Source: Chrysomallon squamiferum (Eukaryota; Mollusca; Gastropoda; Neomphalida; Peltospiridae). Taken from it: 64,000 nucleotides of DNA. Where the stretch lies: positions 20,462,822-20,526,821 of the forward strand of contig CM022671.1 in assembly GCA_012295275.1 (NCBI GenBank). The letters run 5' to 3'. A program made the position numbers and the translations under genes. Positions 36,122 to 45,602 of the stretch are shown here, one piece after another. The first letter of the stretch is position 1; each line of letters begins with the position of its first letter. Under the pieces are notes generated by a model. That model saw only the letters and a list, made by a program, of their open reading frames with translations, did not search any database and was not told the origin of the DNA.

Positions 36122-39100
36122 AAATGGTAAATATGAAAGAATGCCCATCTATGCAAATTACACTAAAATGTACTTACCATCACCACCACCACCACCAACT
36201 GTCTGTTGGGTAGGAGTTACAGGTGTTGGATTTTGACTTCTTTCTTTAGCTTTTTCTATTTTAATAGGCTTATCTTGAAAATCTGTACCATTTAAGGCTA
36301 AAACTTTGTCCAAATCATTGGGATCAGCCAAATCAGCATATGCAAATCTGAAAATAAAACCAGAGGTACAGGATGGAGAAAATCAGAGAAATGCCTAACA
36401 TTGTGTATTCCCAAACAGTTCTATTTAATTTTCTACCACAATGTGATTCTTTTAACAAACTTCCTATGTTAACTATGGTTAAATACTTACTGTTTGTAAT
36501 CAATTTTTCTTATTTCAGTTACTTCAATTCCTTGTTTCTTAAAAAACTTTTCCAACTTCTTTTTTTCCAGAGTCTTGTCCAGTCCACCAATAAATACAGT
36601 TACTGAAAAAATGTCCATAATTAAGTATTGTGTTTTGTGACATTTAAAAAGAAATATACATTTTTAAATGCTTTTTGATGCACGTAAAGTATACACACCT
36701 TTTTCATCACTTCCATTTTTAGTTTGGGCCTTTTTGTCATCTCCTTCCTCGGCTGAAAAAAAAATTAAAAATTAAAAACTATATACACAAATATAAAATT
36801 TATATGTACTGACCAATATTCCTTGCAATTTGTTTCACTTAAAATGGTAGCAACCAAACATCTACAGAACAGCAACATTATAATCACCTATGTGTTACAC
36901 CAGCATAGATTTTATTGTAGTTGTTTTAATGGAAAATTTTCCATTAAAACACAAGGGGACACTAGGCAAAAAATGAAAAATGTTGAACAATATTGTTTTT
37001 TAATTTTTGACATGAATTCAGAATGTGAACATATAAAATTTATTTTTCAGATAACATTTCAGATTATTTCGCAAAAAGGAAGTGCATGTACATATGGGAT
37101 TGTTTCCATCAAGTTTCAATTCTGTAACGAGTAATATGCATTTTTCATTTTTGCCCCCTTAATGAGTCAGAGGAGAATACTCAGTTTGACTAATACCACG
37201 TATTATAACCAGAAGAATTGAATTCGATTCATGGGAAGAAGCATCATACAAAATCATTTGTTATCTTCTGATTGATGTGACTACTACTACACGTGATTTA
37301 GGCTATTAATAATTTCAGTTTTATCTTGCAACAATAGACTGACATTGAAATGTTAATGAAATGACTCATTTTCAAATGGATAACACACCATCAGAATCCT
37401 CATCTGAATCCTCTTCAGATTCATCAGAATCTTCATCTACTTCCATTTTATTTTTCGCCTCATTTACCAGTGGTGCTCCCTTGCCTTTCTTCACAGGCTT
37501 TGGAGGTTCCTCTGTGCAAAGAAATGCATAGTCAAGTCAGCTGAAAGAGCTGGGACAGCTTGACCAAAAAAAATCTAGTTTTTAACTACAATTACTTTTA
37601 AATTATTCAGTCTTGTAGTTTACTGAAGGAAAAACTTTTCAAAATTTACCATCTGATTCTTCTTCATCCTCATCATCCGATTCATCTTCATCTTCATCAC
37701 TTTCTGCAGATTTACCTTTAGCCTTTGTAGGTGTTTTTGCCTTTTTGTCAGGTGTAGGAGCTATAAAAATTAACAAGGTAAATTTATGAACTGGTGCTCA
37801 GATATAAAAGTCAAACTAATATTTCTGACTTTACACTGACAAAATCAATATATACATTTCATTTCCAAGTGCAAAAATGGACATTTAATATTGTGAAGGG
37901 AATGAACAGTGTCAGACACTATAGACATTACCTGCAGGTTCATCAGAAGAATCTTCATCTTCATCACTGCTTTCAGGTTCTGCTGCTTTTGCCTTAGTTG
38001 GTTTGGGTGTCTGCTGCTTTGTCACTTTAGCCTTTTTGTCCTTTTTTGCAGATTTTGGTGCTGAAGAAAAATTGGAAATGATTCATTTAAAACTTATTTT
38101 TATTTTGTCAATTTCACTTGAATGCCAAATTATAAAGTGCTGGTTAAATTACCTGGTGGCTCTTCAGATGAATCAGATTCGTCATCACTCTCTCTCTTGG
38201 TGGCCTTGGCCTTGGCCTTTGTCTGAACAGGGGTCATCTTGGCATGTTTGGCAGCTTTAGGAGCTATTAAAATTTTAAATTAAGAACAAAATATAAACAG
38301 AAGCTAATTCAAGCTGGTCATAATACTTTTGAAAGGTTGACTTTTCAAGCATATTCTAAAATGGTTGTTGATTATTTTTAATTGCTATTAAGACAAAAGA
38401 AATAATGAACACATTATTTCCAGATGTTCACAGCAAAGGGTAACCGTATTACTTAAAATGTGTGACTGGTTATTACAAATGTACAAATTTTAACAGAAAG
38501 TGTTAATTTCATAATTCCACAGACAAGGTACTATTTGTTTTTACAAACAAATTACCAGGTGTCTCATCAGAAGATTCAGAATCTTCCTCCTCACTACTGT
38601 CTGCCTTTGCTGGTTTAGACTTGGTCTTTTTTCCAGTGACTGGAGTTTCCAACTTTGATTTCTTTTGGGCTTTACCCGCCTTTTTTGCAGATTTAGGTGC
38701 TGTAGGTTAGAAATGCTAAGTGCAATTTTAAATTACCTAAATCAGTTTTTGGGTATTAAACTTTCCTACATTTTTCATTCTACTGTTAACATTCACCAAT
38801 GTATTTATAAATAAATCAAAAAAAATATCAAGTCTCACTGAATGAACCAAAATATTTTTTTTATTATATAATTTATGGCATTTCTATCCTGTAATAACAT
38901 CTCAGTCTGATAAAATGTTTACAGAACTATAAATTTTAAAATAATTTATGTCAGATGAACTATTTGTCTTAAATATGGCAGATCAAATCATGAGTAAGAA
39001 AATACCACCAATCTTCAGAACAAAGATGTCCAACATACTTTTAATTTCTTGTTTTGCTTTATTTTTGCCAGAAGGTGAAATCTTAGCCACTTTAGCAGGA

Positions 39101-41763
39101 ACATCTTCTGTAAAAGTAAGTAGACTATTGTAAGGATACAGCTTATATATTAACTAGGCTGTTTGCTGCATACCACATTTAAATACCCTTTACAATAAAT
39201 AAGGCTAAAGACAATTTAAAATTAAGTTCTGTCTCAGTCAAATGCCTCGATTGTCTTCAACTGCACCAGGCCAATTAAGACTCGTCATCGCTCATCACAG
39301 ACATGAACAAACAAAAATTGAAAACAAGACATTTTATATGTATAAATTCCCTTTTTATAGAATTTTCAAATTGCCTAACAAAATAAAAAAATTAACATGC
39401 ATCCTAACACTTGAATATTCTGTGAATAATTATGGGCCAACTATTCATGCTATACAAACAAGTATAAAGGGATAAATCATTTGCTGAACTGCCATACACT
39501 TGGAACTTAATGCTGTTAAAAATTTGAAAGCTTCAACAGTTTTCAAGCAACAGAGATATTGACACTGTACAGTTTTAGGAGTTTTGCACAAAAATCTACA
39601 AACAATTAAAAATATATATAAAAAAAAAAAAAGGCTGCAAAAATGTTTGAAAACTGAACATGAAATATGAACTGAATTTATATTTGAACTTGGATCCTAT
39701 TGTGTCCTTGTATTACAAAATCAAACATTTCAAATAACAGATCCCAAAGATAAACAAAGAAAACCCCTGTACAACTATTAATAATGACAATGTAGCAGTC
39801 CAGTCTCAGTCAAATGCCTCGATTGTCTTCAAATAGGACATGTGGCCCAATTAAGACTCGTCATCGCTCATCACCGACCTGAACTGCCACAAGCAGATCA
39901 CAAGTTGTTTAAAATTAATATATTCATTATCAAATATTTCTAGAAACATTCTGTCAAATCTGATTTTGTCAGTTCTATCCAATCAAATCAATACAAGGTG
40001 TTCAGTTACCTTCTGATGATGAATCTTCACTGTCATCACTGCTTGCTTTGCGCTTTGGAGTAGTCTTCACCACTGGCTTTTTCTGAACAATTTCTTCCTA
40101 GTAGTAGTATTATAAATGCATTAAAATATAAAATTATAAAAATGTGGCCAACAAGGATTATGTAATTCTAAAATTAGAAATTCAGATTTAAAGAAAAAAG
40201 GGTAATCATTAGAGTTACCTCAGCACTGCTATCATCCATGCTTTCCTCAGACCCAGAATCTTGGGCTGGAACATCTTTCTTCGACTTTTTCAAATTAACC
40301 CCATTTGCAACCTGTGAAATTGAGAAATATGTTTTTGATTATTAGTTTTCAGTGAATATAATATATTTAAAAAAAAATGTGTTTACACATTTACCCAAGT
40401 ACTGTGAATGCTTGTACAAAAAAGTCAACCAAGTACTCCAATTTTCAGTGGAGGCAACTACTAAATACACTGTCAAGAAATCACAAAGACATGTTAATGT
40501 CTTTCGTGTATGAATGGGATTTATGAAAAACCATGTAGGTTTTGATCACTTGTGAAATGTATGCCCAATAAAAGCAACAGCAAATCAAGTTCTAGTATTA
40601 TGATTTATGGACTAGTACAAACTGTTAGAAGTAAAAAGCATTTTTTGCATCAGAGACCAGATGTCTTTTTGTAATGAAAAAATCCGTTGGAACATTTTCA
40701 CCAACATTCTAGATATATTAGCACTCAAATAAAAAAACTGAATCTTCAGTACATAAAAAAAAAAAGCAATGCAGTATTTAAGAGATCTCATCCACCACTA
40801 ATATTACATTAAACACTTTACTATACCTTAAATCAACACAATCTTTAATACTGAATCTATATTAAAAAGTATTGAATACGACTTTAAACTCACCTGTTGC
40901 ATACATGTAACATAAGGTGCTAGTTGCTTTAAGGTTACCCAAAGCCTGCTCTGGTCGGCAGAGGCAGGCAAGCATGGATTTCAATCCTCTGACTGAATGG
41001 AGGATTTTGCAAGTAGCCCCTGAACCGACAGAGGCTAATAAAAGGTACCATATTTACATTTCCCCTGATCGGCAGGGTTGTTAAAGGTGACTGTACAAAA
41101 CCCCTGAACGGCAGGGGTTTAGTTTCAAACAAGGATATAGCAAGAATTTATGCTGTGACCAACACTGCAATTTTATCTCTGAATTCTTGTCACCATCATC
41201 AATGCACTGTGCAAGCCATCCAAATATTCATGTAAACCTCTGAACATCCAATAATTACAAAATGGACGATGCAAAATAAATTCAACTGGAAGGTTTCCTG
41301 AATCCGGCATCATCTTTATCAACGGACATTTAGCAAATTAAACAACATTATCAAACCATGAACTTCACCATTGGACGATATTTTTAAAGAAAAAAGTAAT
41401 TCTATAAATGGGCGGGAAATAAGCTTGAGAATGCAGACATATATCTGCAATCAAACATTATGAACATACACGTGGTGATTAACCACGTGGTTAATTCAAT
41501 GTTCACGATTTTAAATCCATTCAGGTAATTCAAATACTTATGAAACAAATATTCATAACTACTCATAAAACAAAATTACATAATAAACCTGAAATTAAAT
41601 ACATAAAATAATTTTGTTTTTAAATTCAATGATAATCATACTGCATGGTCAAATCCACGTGCTCGGACAAAATCCGGGAGCCATCTTGTTTAAAAGCAGA
41701 TTTCAAAATGAATAAATTAAGTTCTTTATATACCTTAGACTTCTTTGCAACCTTTTTCGTCAT
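33619..41763 (-). CDS. NCL: Nucleolin-like protein (whole gene, 18 exons)
   Basis: Abundant nucleolar RNA-binding protein acting in rDNA transcription and pre-rRNA processing. Eighteen exons join in phase to 661 residues. Residues 1-318: basic TPxK-type segments alternating with acidic Ser/Asp/Glu tracts (CK2- and CDK1-type sites). Residues about 319-411: RRM1 (RNP2 VFIGGL, weak RNP1). About 412-490: RRM2 (LFVKNL, GFAYLVF). About 490-522: RGG region. About 525-602: RRM3 (LFVRNL, GFGFVEF). About 604-645: Gly/RGG region. The tail is KKKTFDSDSD. Vertebrate nucleolin has four RRMs and one C-terminal GAR domain; here there are three RRMs and an RGG block also between RRM2 and RRM3. The intronic snoRNAs also fit nucleolin as host gene. 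Possible poly(A) signals on the minus strand lie at 33511-33516 and 33394-33399. Confidence 0.93.
33832..33912 (-). CDS. NCL: Nucleolin exon 17 (C-terminal RGG box)
   Basis: 81 bases, phase 1-1. Seven Gly codons, then FRGGRGGRGRGGSRGGGG. Arg-Gly boxes bind RNA and are methylation targets. A poly-A stretch lies in the intron just upstream of it (33919-33952). Confidence 0.9.
33919..33952. repeat. Poly-A tract beside nucleolin exon 17
   Basis: About 33 A; on the coding strand it is a poly-T tract immediately upstream of the exon 17 acceptor. Confidence 0.95.
34140..34297 (-). ncRNA. H/ACA-like snoRNA candidate in nucleolin intron
   Basis: In the intron between exons 16 and 17. Hairpin 1 closes with an 8-bp perfect stem (34285-34292 with 34241-34248). 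A hinge with ACAACA (ANANNA type, 34239-34234) follows about 15 nt after the inner stem, the usual H-box spacing. Hairpin 2 closes with a 9-bp perfect stem (34222-34230 with 34167-34175) and has an inner GGAGCC/GGTTCC stem. An ACA at 34145-34143 is farther from hairpin 2 than normal, so the 3' half is uncertain. Vertebrate nucleolin hosts H/ACA RNA U23 in the intron before its C-terminal region; positional homology is possible. Confidence 0.42.
34589..34666 (-). ncRNA. C/D box snoRNA in nucleolin intron
   Basis: Same intron as the H/ACA candidate. A perfect 9-bp terminal stem (TGTCATGCT at 34666-34658, AGCATGACA at 34597-34589) encloses box C ATGATGA (34657-34651), an internal CTGA (D') and a terminal CTGA (box D, 34600-34597). 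Before D', GACTAGAGTC is complementary to GACTCTAGTC, which I recall from a conserved late 28S rRNA segment (UUGACUCUAGUCUGGCAC). This suggests 2'-O-methylation guidance there. The D-box guide target was not identified. Confidence 0.7.
34753..34904 (-). CDS. NCL: Nucleolin exon 16 (RRM3, second half)
   Basis: 152 bases, phase 2 to phase 1. RNP1 GFGFVEF, then FNSPEEAASAFDRMKGQEVD and FLDFAAERSGGGGGGGGSGF. Confidence 0.93.
35059..35191 (-). CDS. NCL: Nucleolin exon 15 (RRM3, first half)
   Basis: 133 bases, phase 1 to phase 2. ESKVLFVRNLSYKTRDGYLQ holds RNP2 LFVRNL; it ends TDRDTGRSKG, the start of RNP1. Confidence 0.93.
35379..35581 (-). CDS. NCL: Nucleolin exon 14 (RRM2, second half, plus RGG block)
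   Basis: 203 bases, phase 2 to phase 1. RNP1-type GFAYLVF, then RSLFLDRAAKRDSKSPRG and a run of about eight Arg/Gly units between RRM2 and RRM3. Confidence 0.92.
35737..35866 (-). CDS. NCL: Nucleolin exon 13 (RRM2, first half)
   Basis: 130 bases, phase 1 to phase 2. DDKTLFVKNLAENVTKEMLN carries RNP2 LFVKNL. Confidence 0.92.
36178..36347 (-). CDS. NCL: Nucleolin exon 12 (RRM1, second half)
   Basis: 170 bases, phase 2 to phase 1. RNP1 is degenerate (QFAYADL). It ends in a TP-rich linker and GGGGD. Confidence 0.9.
36491..36602 (-). CDS. NCL: Nucleolin exon 11 (RRM1, first half)
   Basis: 112 bases, phase 1 to phase 2. RNP2 is VFIGGL; the rest is Lys-rich. The intron falls just before RNP1, as in RRM2 and RRM3. 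Confidence 0.9.
36699..36752 (-). CDS. NCL: Nucleolin exon 10 (linker to RRM1)
   Basis: 54 bases, phase 1-1: AEEGDDKKAQTKNGSDEK. Donor GTGTGT. Confidence 0.85.
37389..37511 (-). CDS. NCL: Nucleolin exon 9 (basic-acidic repeat)
   Basis: 123 bases, phase 1-1. Begins EPPKPVKKGKGAPL, ends DEDSDESEEDSDEDSD. The donor is GTGTGT rather than GTAAGT. Confidence 0.88.
37650..37760 (-). CDS. NCL: Nucleolin exon 8 (basic-acidic repeat)
   Basis: 111 bases, phase 1-1. Begins APTPDKKAKTPTKAKGK, ends with a near-continuous Asp/Glu tract. Confidence 0.9.
37932..38060 (-). CDS. NCL: Nucleolin exon 7 (basic-acidic repeat)
   Basis: 129 bases, phase 1-1. Begins APKSAKKDKKAK, contains QTPKPTKAK, ends ESSDEDEDSSDEPA. 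Confidence 0.9.
38153..38263 (-). CDS. NCL: Nucleolin exon 6 (basic-acidic repeat)
   Basis: 111 bases, phase 1-1. Begins APKAAKHAKMTPVQTK, ends ESDDESDSSEEPP. Confidence 0.9.
38556..38699 (-). CDS. NCL: Nucleolin exon 5 (basic-acidic repeat)
   Basis: 144 bases, phase 1-1. Begins TPKSAKKAGK, contains ETPVTGKKTK, ends SSEEEDSESSDETP. Confidence 0.9.
39039..39107 (-). CDS. NCL: Nucleolin exon 4 (cassette-type)
   Basis: 69 bases, phase 1-1: EDVPAKVAKISPSGKNKAKQ then EIK. It lacks the acidic half of its neighbours. Confidence 0.85.
39226..39308 (-). ncRNA. C/D box snoRNA, copy A, nucleolin intron 3
   Basis: Box C GTGATGA (39298-39292) and box D CTGA (39237-39234) are held by a terminal stem with one bulge (GTTC/TGTC against GACA/GAAC). 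Upstream of D is CGAGGCATTTG, complementary to CAAAUGCCUCG, a conserved 28S rRNA stretch (GCCAAAUGCCUCGUCAUC, from memory). GATGACGAG near box C can pair with the adjoining CUCGUCAUC. It shares long identical blocks with copy B in the same intron. Confidence 0.72.
39795..39887 (-). ncRNA. C/D box snoRNA, copy B, nucleolin intron 3
   Basis: Paralogue of copy A, about 570 bp away. Box C GTGATGA (39874-39868), box D CTGA (39809-39806), and a longer terminal stem (GCAGTTCAGGTC with GACTGGACTGC). Both antisense stretches are conserved; the central loop has diverged. Conservation of boxes and guides while the middle drifts supports function of both copies. Confidence 0.72.
40010..40097 (-). CDS. 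NCL: Nucleolin exon 3 (first acidic repeat)
   Basis: 88 bases, phase 0 to phase 1: EEIVQKKPVVKTTPKRKASS then DDSEDSSSE. It contains a TP-K CDK-type site. Confidence 0.88.
40219..40311 (-). CDS. NCL: Nucleolin exon 2
   Basis: 93 bases, phase 0-0, encoding VANGVNLKKSKKDVPAQDSG then an acidic SEES-type tail. Acceptor CACAG, donor GTAACT. Confidence 0.88.
40944..41120 (-). repeat. Array of five short hairpins in nucleolin intron 1
   Basis: Five inverted repeats lie at 40944-40969, 40983-41006, 41014-41037, 41062-41077 and 41098-41120. Most share a core like CCCTGAWCGGCAGGG (plus strand); the last is a perfect 9-bp stem with loop AACGG. Stem bases differ between units but stay complementary, so pairing seems to be kept. 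They could be RNA structures in the intron or tandem DNA sites. The function is unknown. Confidence 0.7.
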
Positions 41764-42002
41764 GATTATTGTTTAAAATGGTCTTTAAATTAAAACCCCA
41801 ATTAAAAAAATAACAGTAAATTTCTATCTCTCTCTCTTCTTTTCGATCGTCTCGTGCGAATGCAATGCTACTGGAATCGTACACAAACTCTTCGTATTAG
41901 TGTTCCGCTACGTCTGCTCTTTAATTTATACTTTAACGTGCTACCAGGCCGAGAAACAGGCAATAATTCCCACAAACCATTGCGTCAACGCGTGCCCACG
42001 TG
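41469..42002. promoter_or_regulatory. Four E-boxes (CACGTG) around nucleolin exon 1
   Basis: CACGTG occurs at 41469-41474, 41484-41489, 41656-41661 (intron 1 side) and 41997-42002 (upstream). Vertebrate nucleolin is a known MYC target with intron-1 E-boxes, so a Myc/Max or other bHLH input is plausible. A TCAATCAG (CCAAT-box-like) element follows at 42022-42029. Confidence 0.5.
41734..41763 (-). CDS. NCL: Nucleolin exon 1 (start codon)
   Basis: ATG at 41763-41761 opens MTKKVAKKSK, then a GTATAT donor in phase 0. The Lys-rich start resembles other nucleolins. Confidence 0.85.
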
Positions 42003-42362
42003 GTTGTGAAGTATTTCAGTCAATCAGATCGCATATGACTTTTTAAACTCCTCCCATTCTACGTGTAATGGGGAAAGAAAAGCTTATAGTCATTGGCGTT
42101 TCTATGTCTTTGTCTACGGTATATATTATACTATCCATTAAGCTCACAGCTGTTACGTAATGCATGCTAAACTAAGGCAGAAAGGCAGACGATGCCTTTG
42201 TACTTCCAAATCTATAAAAGAATGCATTATAAGAAAAGTAAACAGATGAATGACACCGTGTGAAATGTATTTTAAGATGTTCTGAATTATTTAATTAGAG
42301 TTAATTTTAAATATTAACTTTTGTTCATACAACCTTCAGATAAATTAACTGACTACGATGTT

Positions 42363-42365
<3 letters not shown>

Positions 42366-42402
<37 letters not shown>
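42366..42402. repeat. (CA)n microsatellite
   Basis: About 18 units. Confidence 0.97.
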
Positions 42403-42404
<2 letters not shown>

Positions 42405-42959
42405 GTTCAATATTTTAAATATTTTGTATTTTATTCTTTTAAAATTTATTATAATTTTCATTAATTTGCAGCTTTTTTTTTTTTTTTTAAATTAATTTAA
42501 TAAATGATATTAGATGAGATAGGTTACACAATTATAATTCATTAAGAGCATTGCATTATTTGTTTTTCATCTACTTGTTTTACTAAAATACTGCATTAAA
42601 CGTGTAAAAGCTTTTATCTGATATATACCGCTTTTGCACGACTAATAGAATATCACTGATATATGGAAGATGTTTTGAATAATTATATTTTACACTGGGG
42701 ACCTTTTGATCTACCTTGTGTTTCTAATGGGGCGTTGACCGCGAATGCATTTTTGGTTTGGGGGGGGGGGTAGCTTTTGTCCTGGGATAGGCCTTATGTG
42801 CATGTCCACATAATAACATAATATTAATTAATTAATTCTGGATTTTTAATGATACAGTTTATTTCAGAATATAATTAATTGCTTTTTAAATAATAATAAT
42901 AATAACGTCAAATTCTGAAAGATGCACAAATATAATTATTTATTACGAATTTTAAAAAT

Positions 42960-42960
<1 letters not shown>

Positions 42961-43017
<57 letters not shown>
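42961..43017. repeat. (CT)n microsatellite
   Basis: About 28 pure CT units, the only long polypurine/polypyrimidine run in the window; it could adopt H-DNA. Confidence 0.97.
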
Positions 43018-43019
<2 letters not shown>

Positions 43020-44672
43020 GTCTTCAAGATCTCTTCATATATATTTTTATATTTCATTAATTTTATTTATTACATATTTATTTATTTTATGTATATTTCA
43101 TTTTGATTTTTGCCAGTCTTTTAAAACATATAGATTTTGTACTTTAAATTGGCTAGTTTTTGTTGATGTGAGTAAAATATTTTTGCACAAATAAATTTTC
43201 AAACAGTTTTGATTATTATGTAATTTGCTATTATTTTCATAAATTATAACAATTTACATGCACTTTTTAAATATTAAACAAATTCGGTATAATATTATTT
43301 TTTTTTCTTAGGATTCATTAAATAGAAGCTATCAAGCTTATTTTCCCATTTTCTTTATTTCTCTGTAATTATCCAAGACTCAGGATATTAATTAAATACT
43401 CCAGACATATATATTAAATAAGGTCTAGTTACTAATGCTGGTTCATTATAACCTTCAATCAGCAAGCAAATGGAACCTGTTCTTTCTTACGTTACAATTT
43501 CGGATTTCGAAGGTCTTGATTTATTTTTGATCACTATAATACCGATCGCGGCAAAATATCTTAAGATAAACTAAAAATGATTTATTAAAATTACAGTGTT
43601 AGAATACTAGAATATTGTCATTTTTAAAATACATTCGCCTCTGTGAATCCCGTTAAAACAAGCTCCTACTTTGTCGTTCGTTTTATATTATAAACGGCTA
43701 CCAAGTCAATAGCTACTCTTCTGGCGAGAAAAAAAAAAAAAAAAAAAAAAAAAAGCCAACTCAAAATCGATGACGTTTTGTGTGTTTCCGCTTGTTTTGA
43801 CTCGTTAGGAAAAAGGTTTCTAAATTTTTGTTCAGTATAATTTGTGCAAATATTGGAATAAATTATAAATGTGTTAGGAAATATATATTTCATTTAAGTC
43901 TGTCTGGTCGAATCAGTTTTTTTATAAAGTTTAAATATAATACTAGGAATGAATCAACTTTAAATATTACCATTTTATACATGTTCTGTCACGATTGTGA
44001 GTGTCACTGTTTTTGTTAGTAAGTTACTTTTGATATCGAGCAAGTTAACTTGTATCATTTCGTTCAGTTTGAACTTTTTGTATTTAATGGAATTTATAGT
44101 TAAATGTGTATAATTTAATTAATTCATATTTTATTAAAATGATGTAAAATAAATTGTGAAGTAAAAATCTACAACACTCTCGGTCAAAACGTGAACCAAT
44201 ACACAGACCAAATTTTTATGTTCAGTTATTATAATTTTTATATATTATAGTGAATTTGAATAGTTTCTTTTAAATTCGTTTTGAATAGTCTTTTCTGCCA
44301 ACTTTTAATGTTGAAATTATTTATTTACTTTGGTTACTTGAAACTGGCAGTAGTGTGTCATCAAAATATGTAACTATTGTTTACATGATACTGAACATTA
44401 ATTTATTAATTAAGCAGTTTAAATGCTCAGTAAATAAAAATTTAAAATCATTTATTTATTTTGAAATGACTGATACAGCTCTATTTGCATTATAGGAAAA
44501 GTAAGGGAACCAGATAAAACGTTTTTAAAAATTGCACTTATTTCATGTATATGAATTGCCAACTAATACTATCAGATACAGTTATTTATAGCTTTAATCA
44601 CTGATGTGTATGTTTATGTGTTTTTAATCTTTATTTTATTATACATTTTTTATTTTTCCCCTCCAGGTAATA

Positions 44673-45602
44673 ATGGATGGCAAATATTTAAGTATTCGAT
44701 GCAAATGGAAATCAGGTCAGATGTATCTCAGTAATTTACCTTTGAACTCTAGTATTGGAAATCTCAAAGAACAGTTAACTAGTATTACCAGCATTCCAAA
44801 AGAATTCATAAAAATTCGCCAAGGTTATCCACCTAAGGTTATAGATATAAGTGATGAATCACAGCCACTTTCATCCCTTCCATTTCGATCAGGAGATACT
44901 GTGATTGTGGAAGAGGACAGTGCAGTGGCAGCAGAACGTCAAAAATATGTTGACCAGGCTGTACAGTCACAGCTTCTGTCAGGTATTAAAGGGGTTCTCA
45001 TTCGAAGGGTTGTTCCTGCTGATAATTCATGCTTGTTCACCAGCATCAATACACTGATGTCTGATGGGAAAGTGGACACATCTTGTGCTCAGGATATGAG
45101 AAAGCTGATTGCCAGAATTGTGATGAGTGACCCTAAAACATACAATGATGCTTTTCTTGGTAAACCAAATGACAAATATTGTCAGTGGATACAGAAACCT
45201 GATTCTTGGGGTGGTGGAATTGAATTGTCCATTCTCAGCAGTTATTTTAAGATTGAAATTGACATCGTTGATACACAAACTGGCAGGATTGACAGATTTG
45301 GGGAAGACAAGTACTACAAAGAACGAATTCTGCTGATTTATAATGGAATACATTATGATCCATTAGTTATGGAACCTGTGGATTCATCACGACAAATAGA
45401 ATACAAATTTTCTACATCTGATGAATCTATCCTGGCTCAGGCTATGGAACTTGCATCAGAGGCCAAAGAATCCCATCAGTATACAGATGTTTGTAACTTC
45501 ACACTGAGATGTCTCATTTGTCAGAAACCTCTTAATGGGACCACTGAAGCTGAACTGCATGCTAAAAAAACAGGTCATATTAATTTTGGAGAATATGTTT
45601 AG
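44673..45602 (+). CDS. YOD1: Ubiquitin thioesterase OTU1 (YOD1)
   Basis: Deubiquitinase that works with p97/VCP in ER-associated degradation and trims ubiquitin chains. 309 residues in one exon (human about 348). Residues 1-80: ubiquitin-like/UBX-type fold (p97 binding). About 105-235: OTU catalytic domain with Asp117 and Cys120 in PADNSCLF and the active-site His227 in YNGIHYDPL, plus the WGGGIELSILS block. About 280-302: C-terminal C2H2 zinc finger (CLIC at 280-283, H296, H302) before GHINFGEYV. The start fits the family; a strong acceptor (CCCCTCCAG) just before 44667 shows that the 5' UTR is spliced. AATAAA signals lie at 45652-45657 and 45953-45958. All catalytic residues are present. 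Confidence 0.97.
   Translation: MDGKYLSIRCKWKSGQMYLSNLPLNSSIGNLKEQLTSITSIPKEFIKIRQGYPPKVIDISDESQPLSSLPFRSGDTVIVEEDSAVAAERQKYVDQAVQSQLLSGIKGVLIRRVVPADNSCLFTSINTLMSDGKVDTSCAQDMRKLIARIVMSDPKTYNDAFLGKPNDKYCQWIQKPDSWGGGIELSILSSYFKIEIDIVDTQTGRIDRFGEDKYYKERILLIYNGIHYDPLVMEPVDSSRQIEYKFSTSDESILAQAMELASEAKESHQYTDVCNFTLRCLICQKPLNGTTEAELHAKKTGHINFGEYV

Larger units (their letters stand above)
42003..44672. other. Divergent intergenic region, nucleolin to YOD1
   Basis: No protein gene. It contains GTTACGTAAT at 42152-42161, the same decamer as at 31957. Repeats: (CA)n at 42366-42402, (CT)n at 42961-43017, poly-A at 43729-43755. The 43640-43820 stretch is richer in CG and has TGACGT (43771-43776), so it may be the YOD1 promoter. 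A strong pyrimidine tract and CAG just before 44667 imply a non-coding upstream YOD1 exon. Confidence 0.5.

Noticed and set aside
37170-37255. Extra C/D snoRNA in nucleolin intron 9
   Set aside because: Box C would be ATGATGC and there is no terminal stem.
45027-45353. Antisense frame inside YOD1
   Set aside because: Shadow of a highly conserved coding exon on the plus strand.
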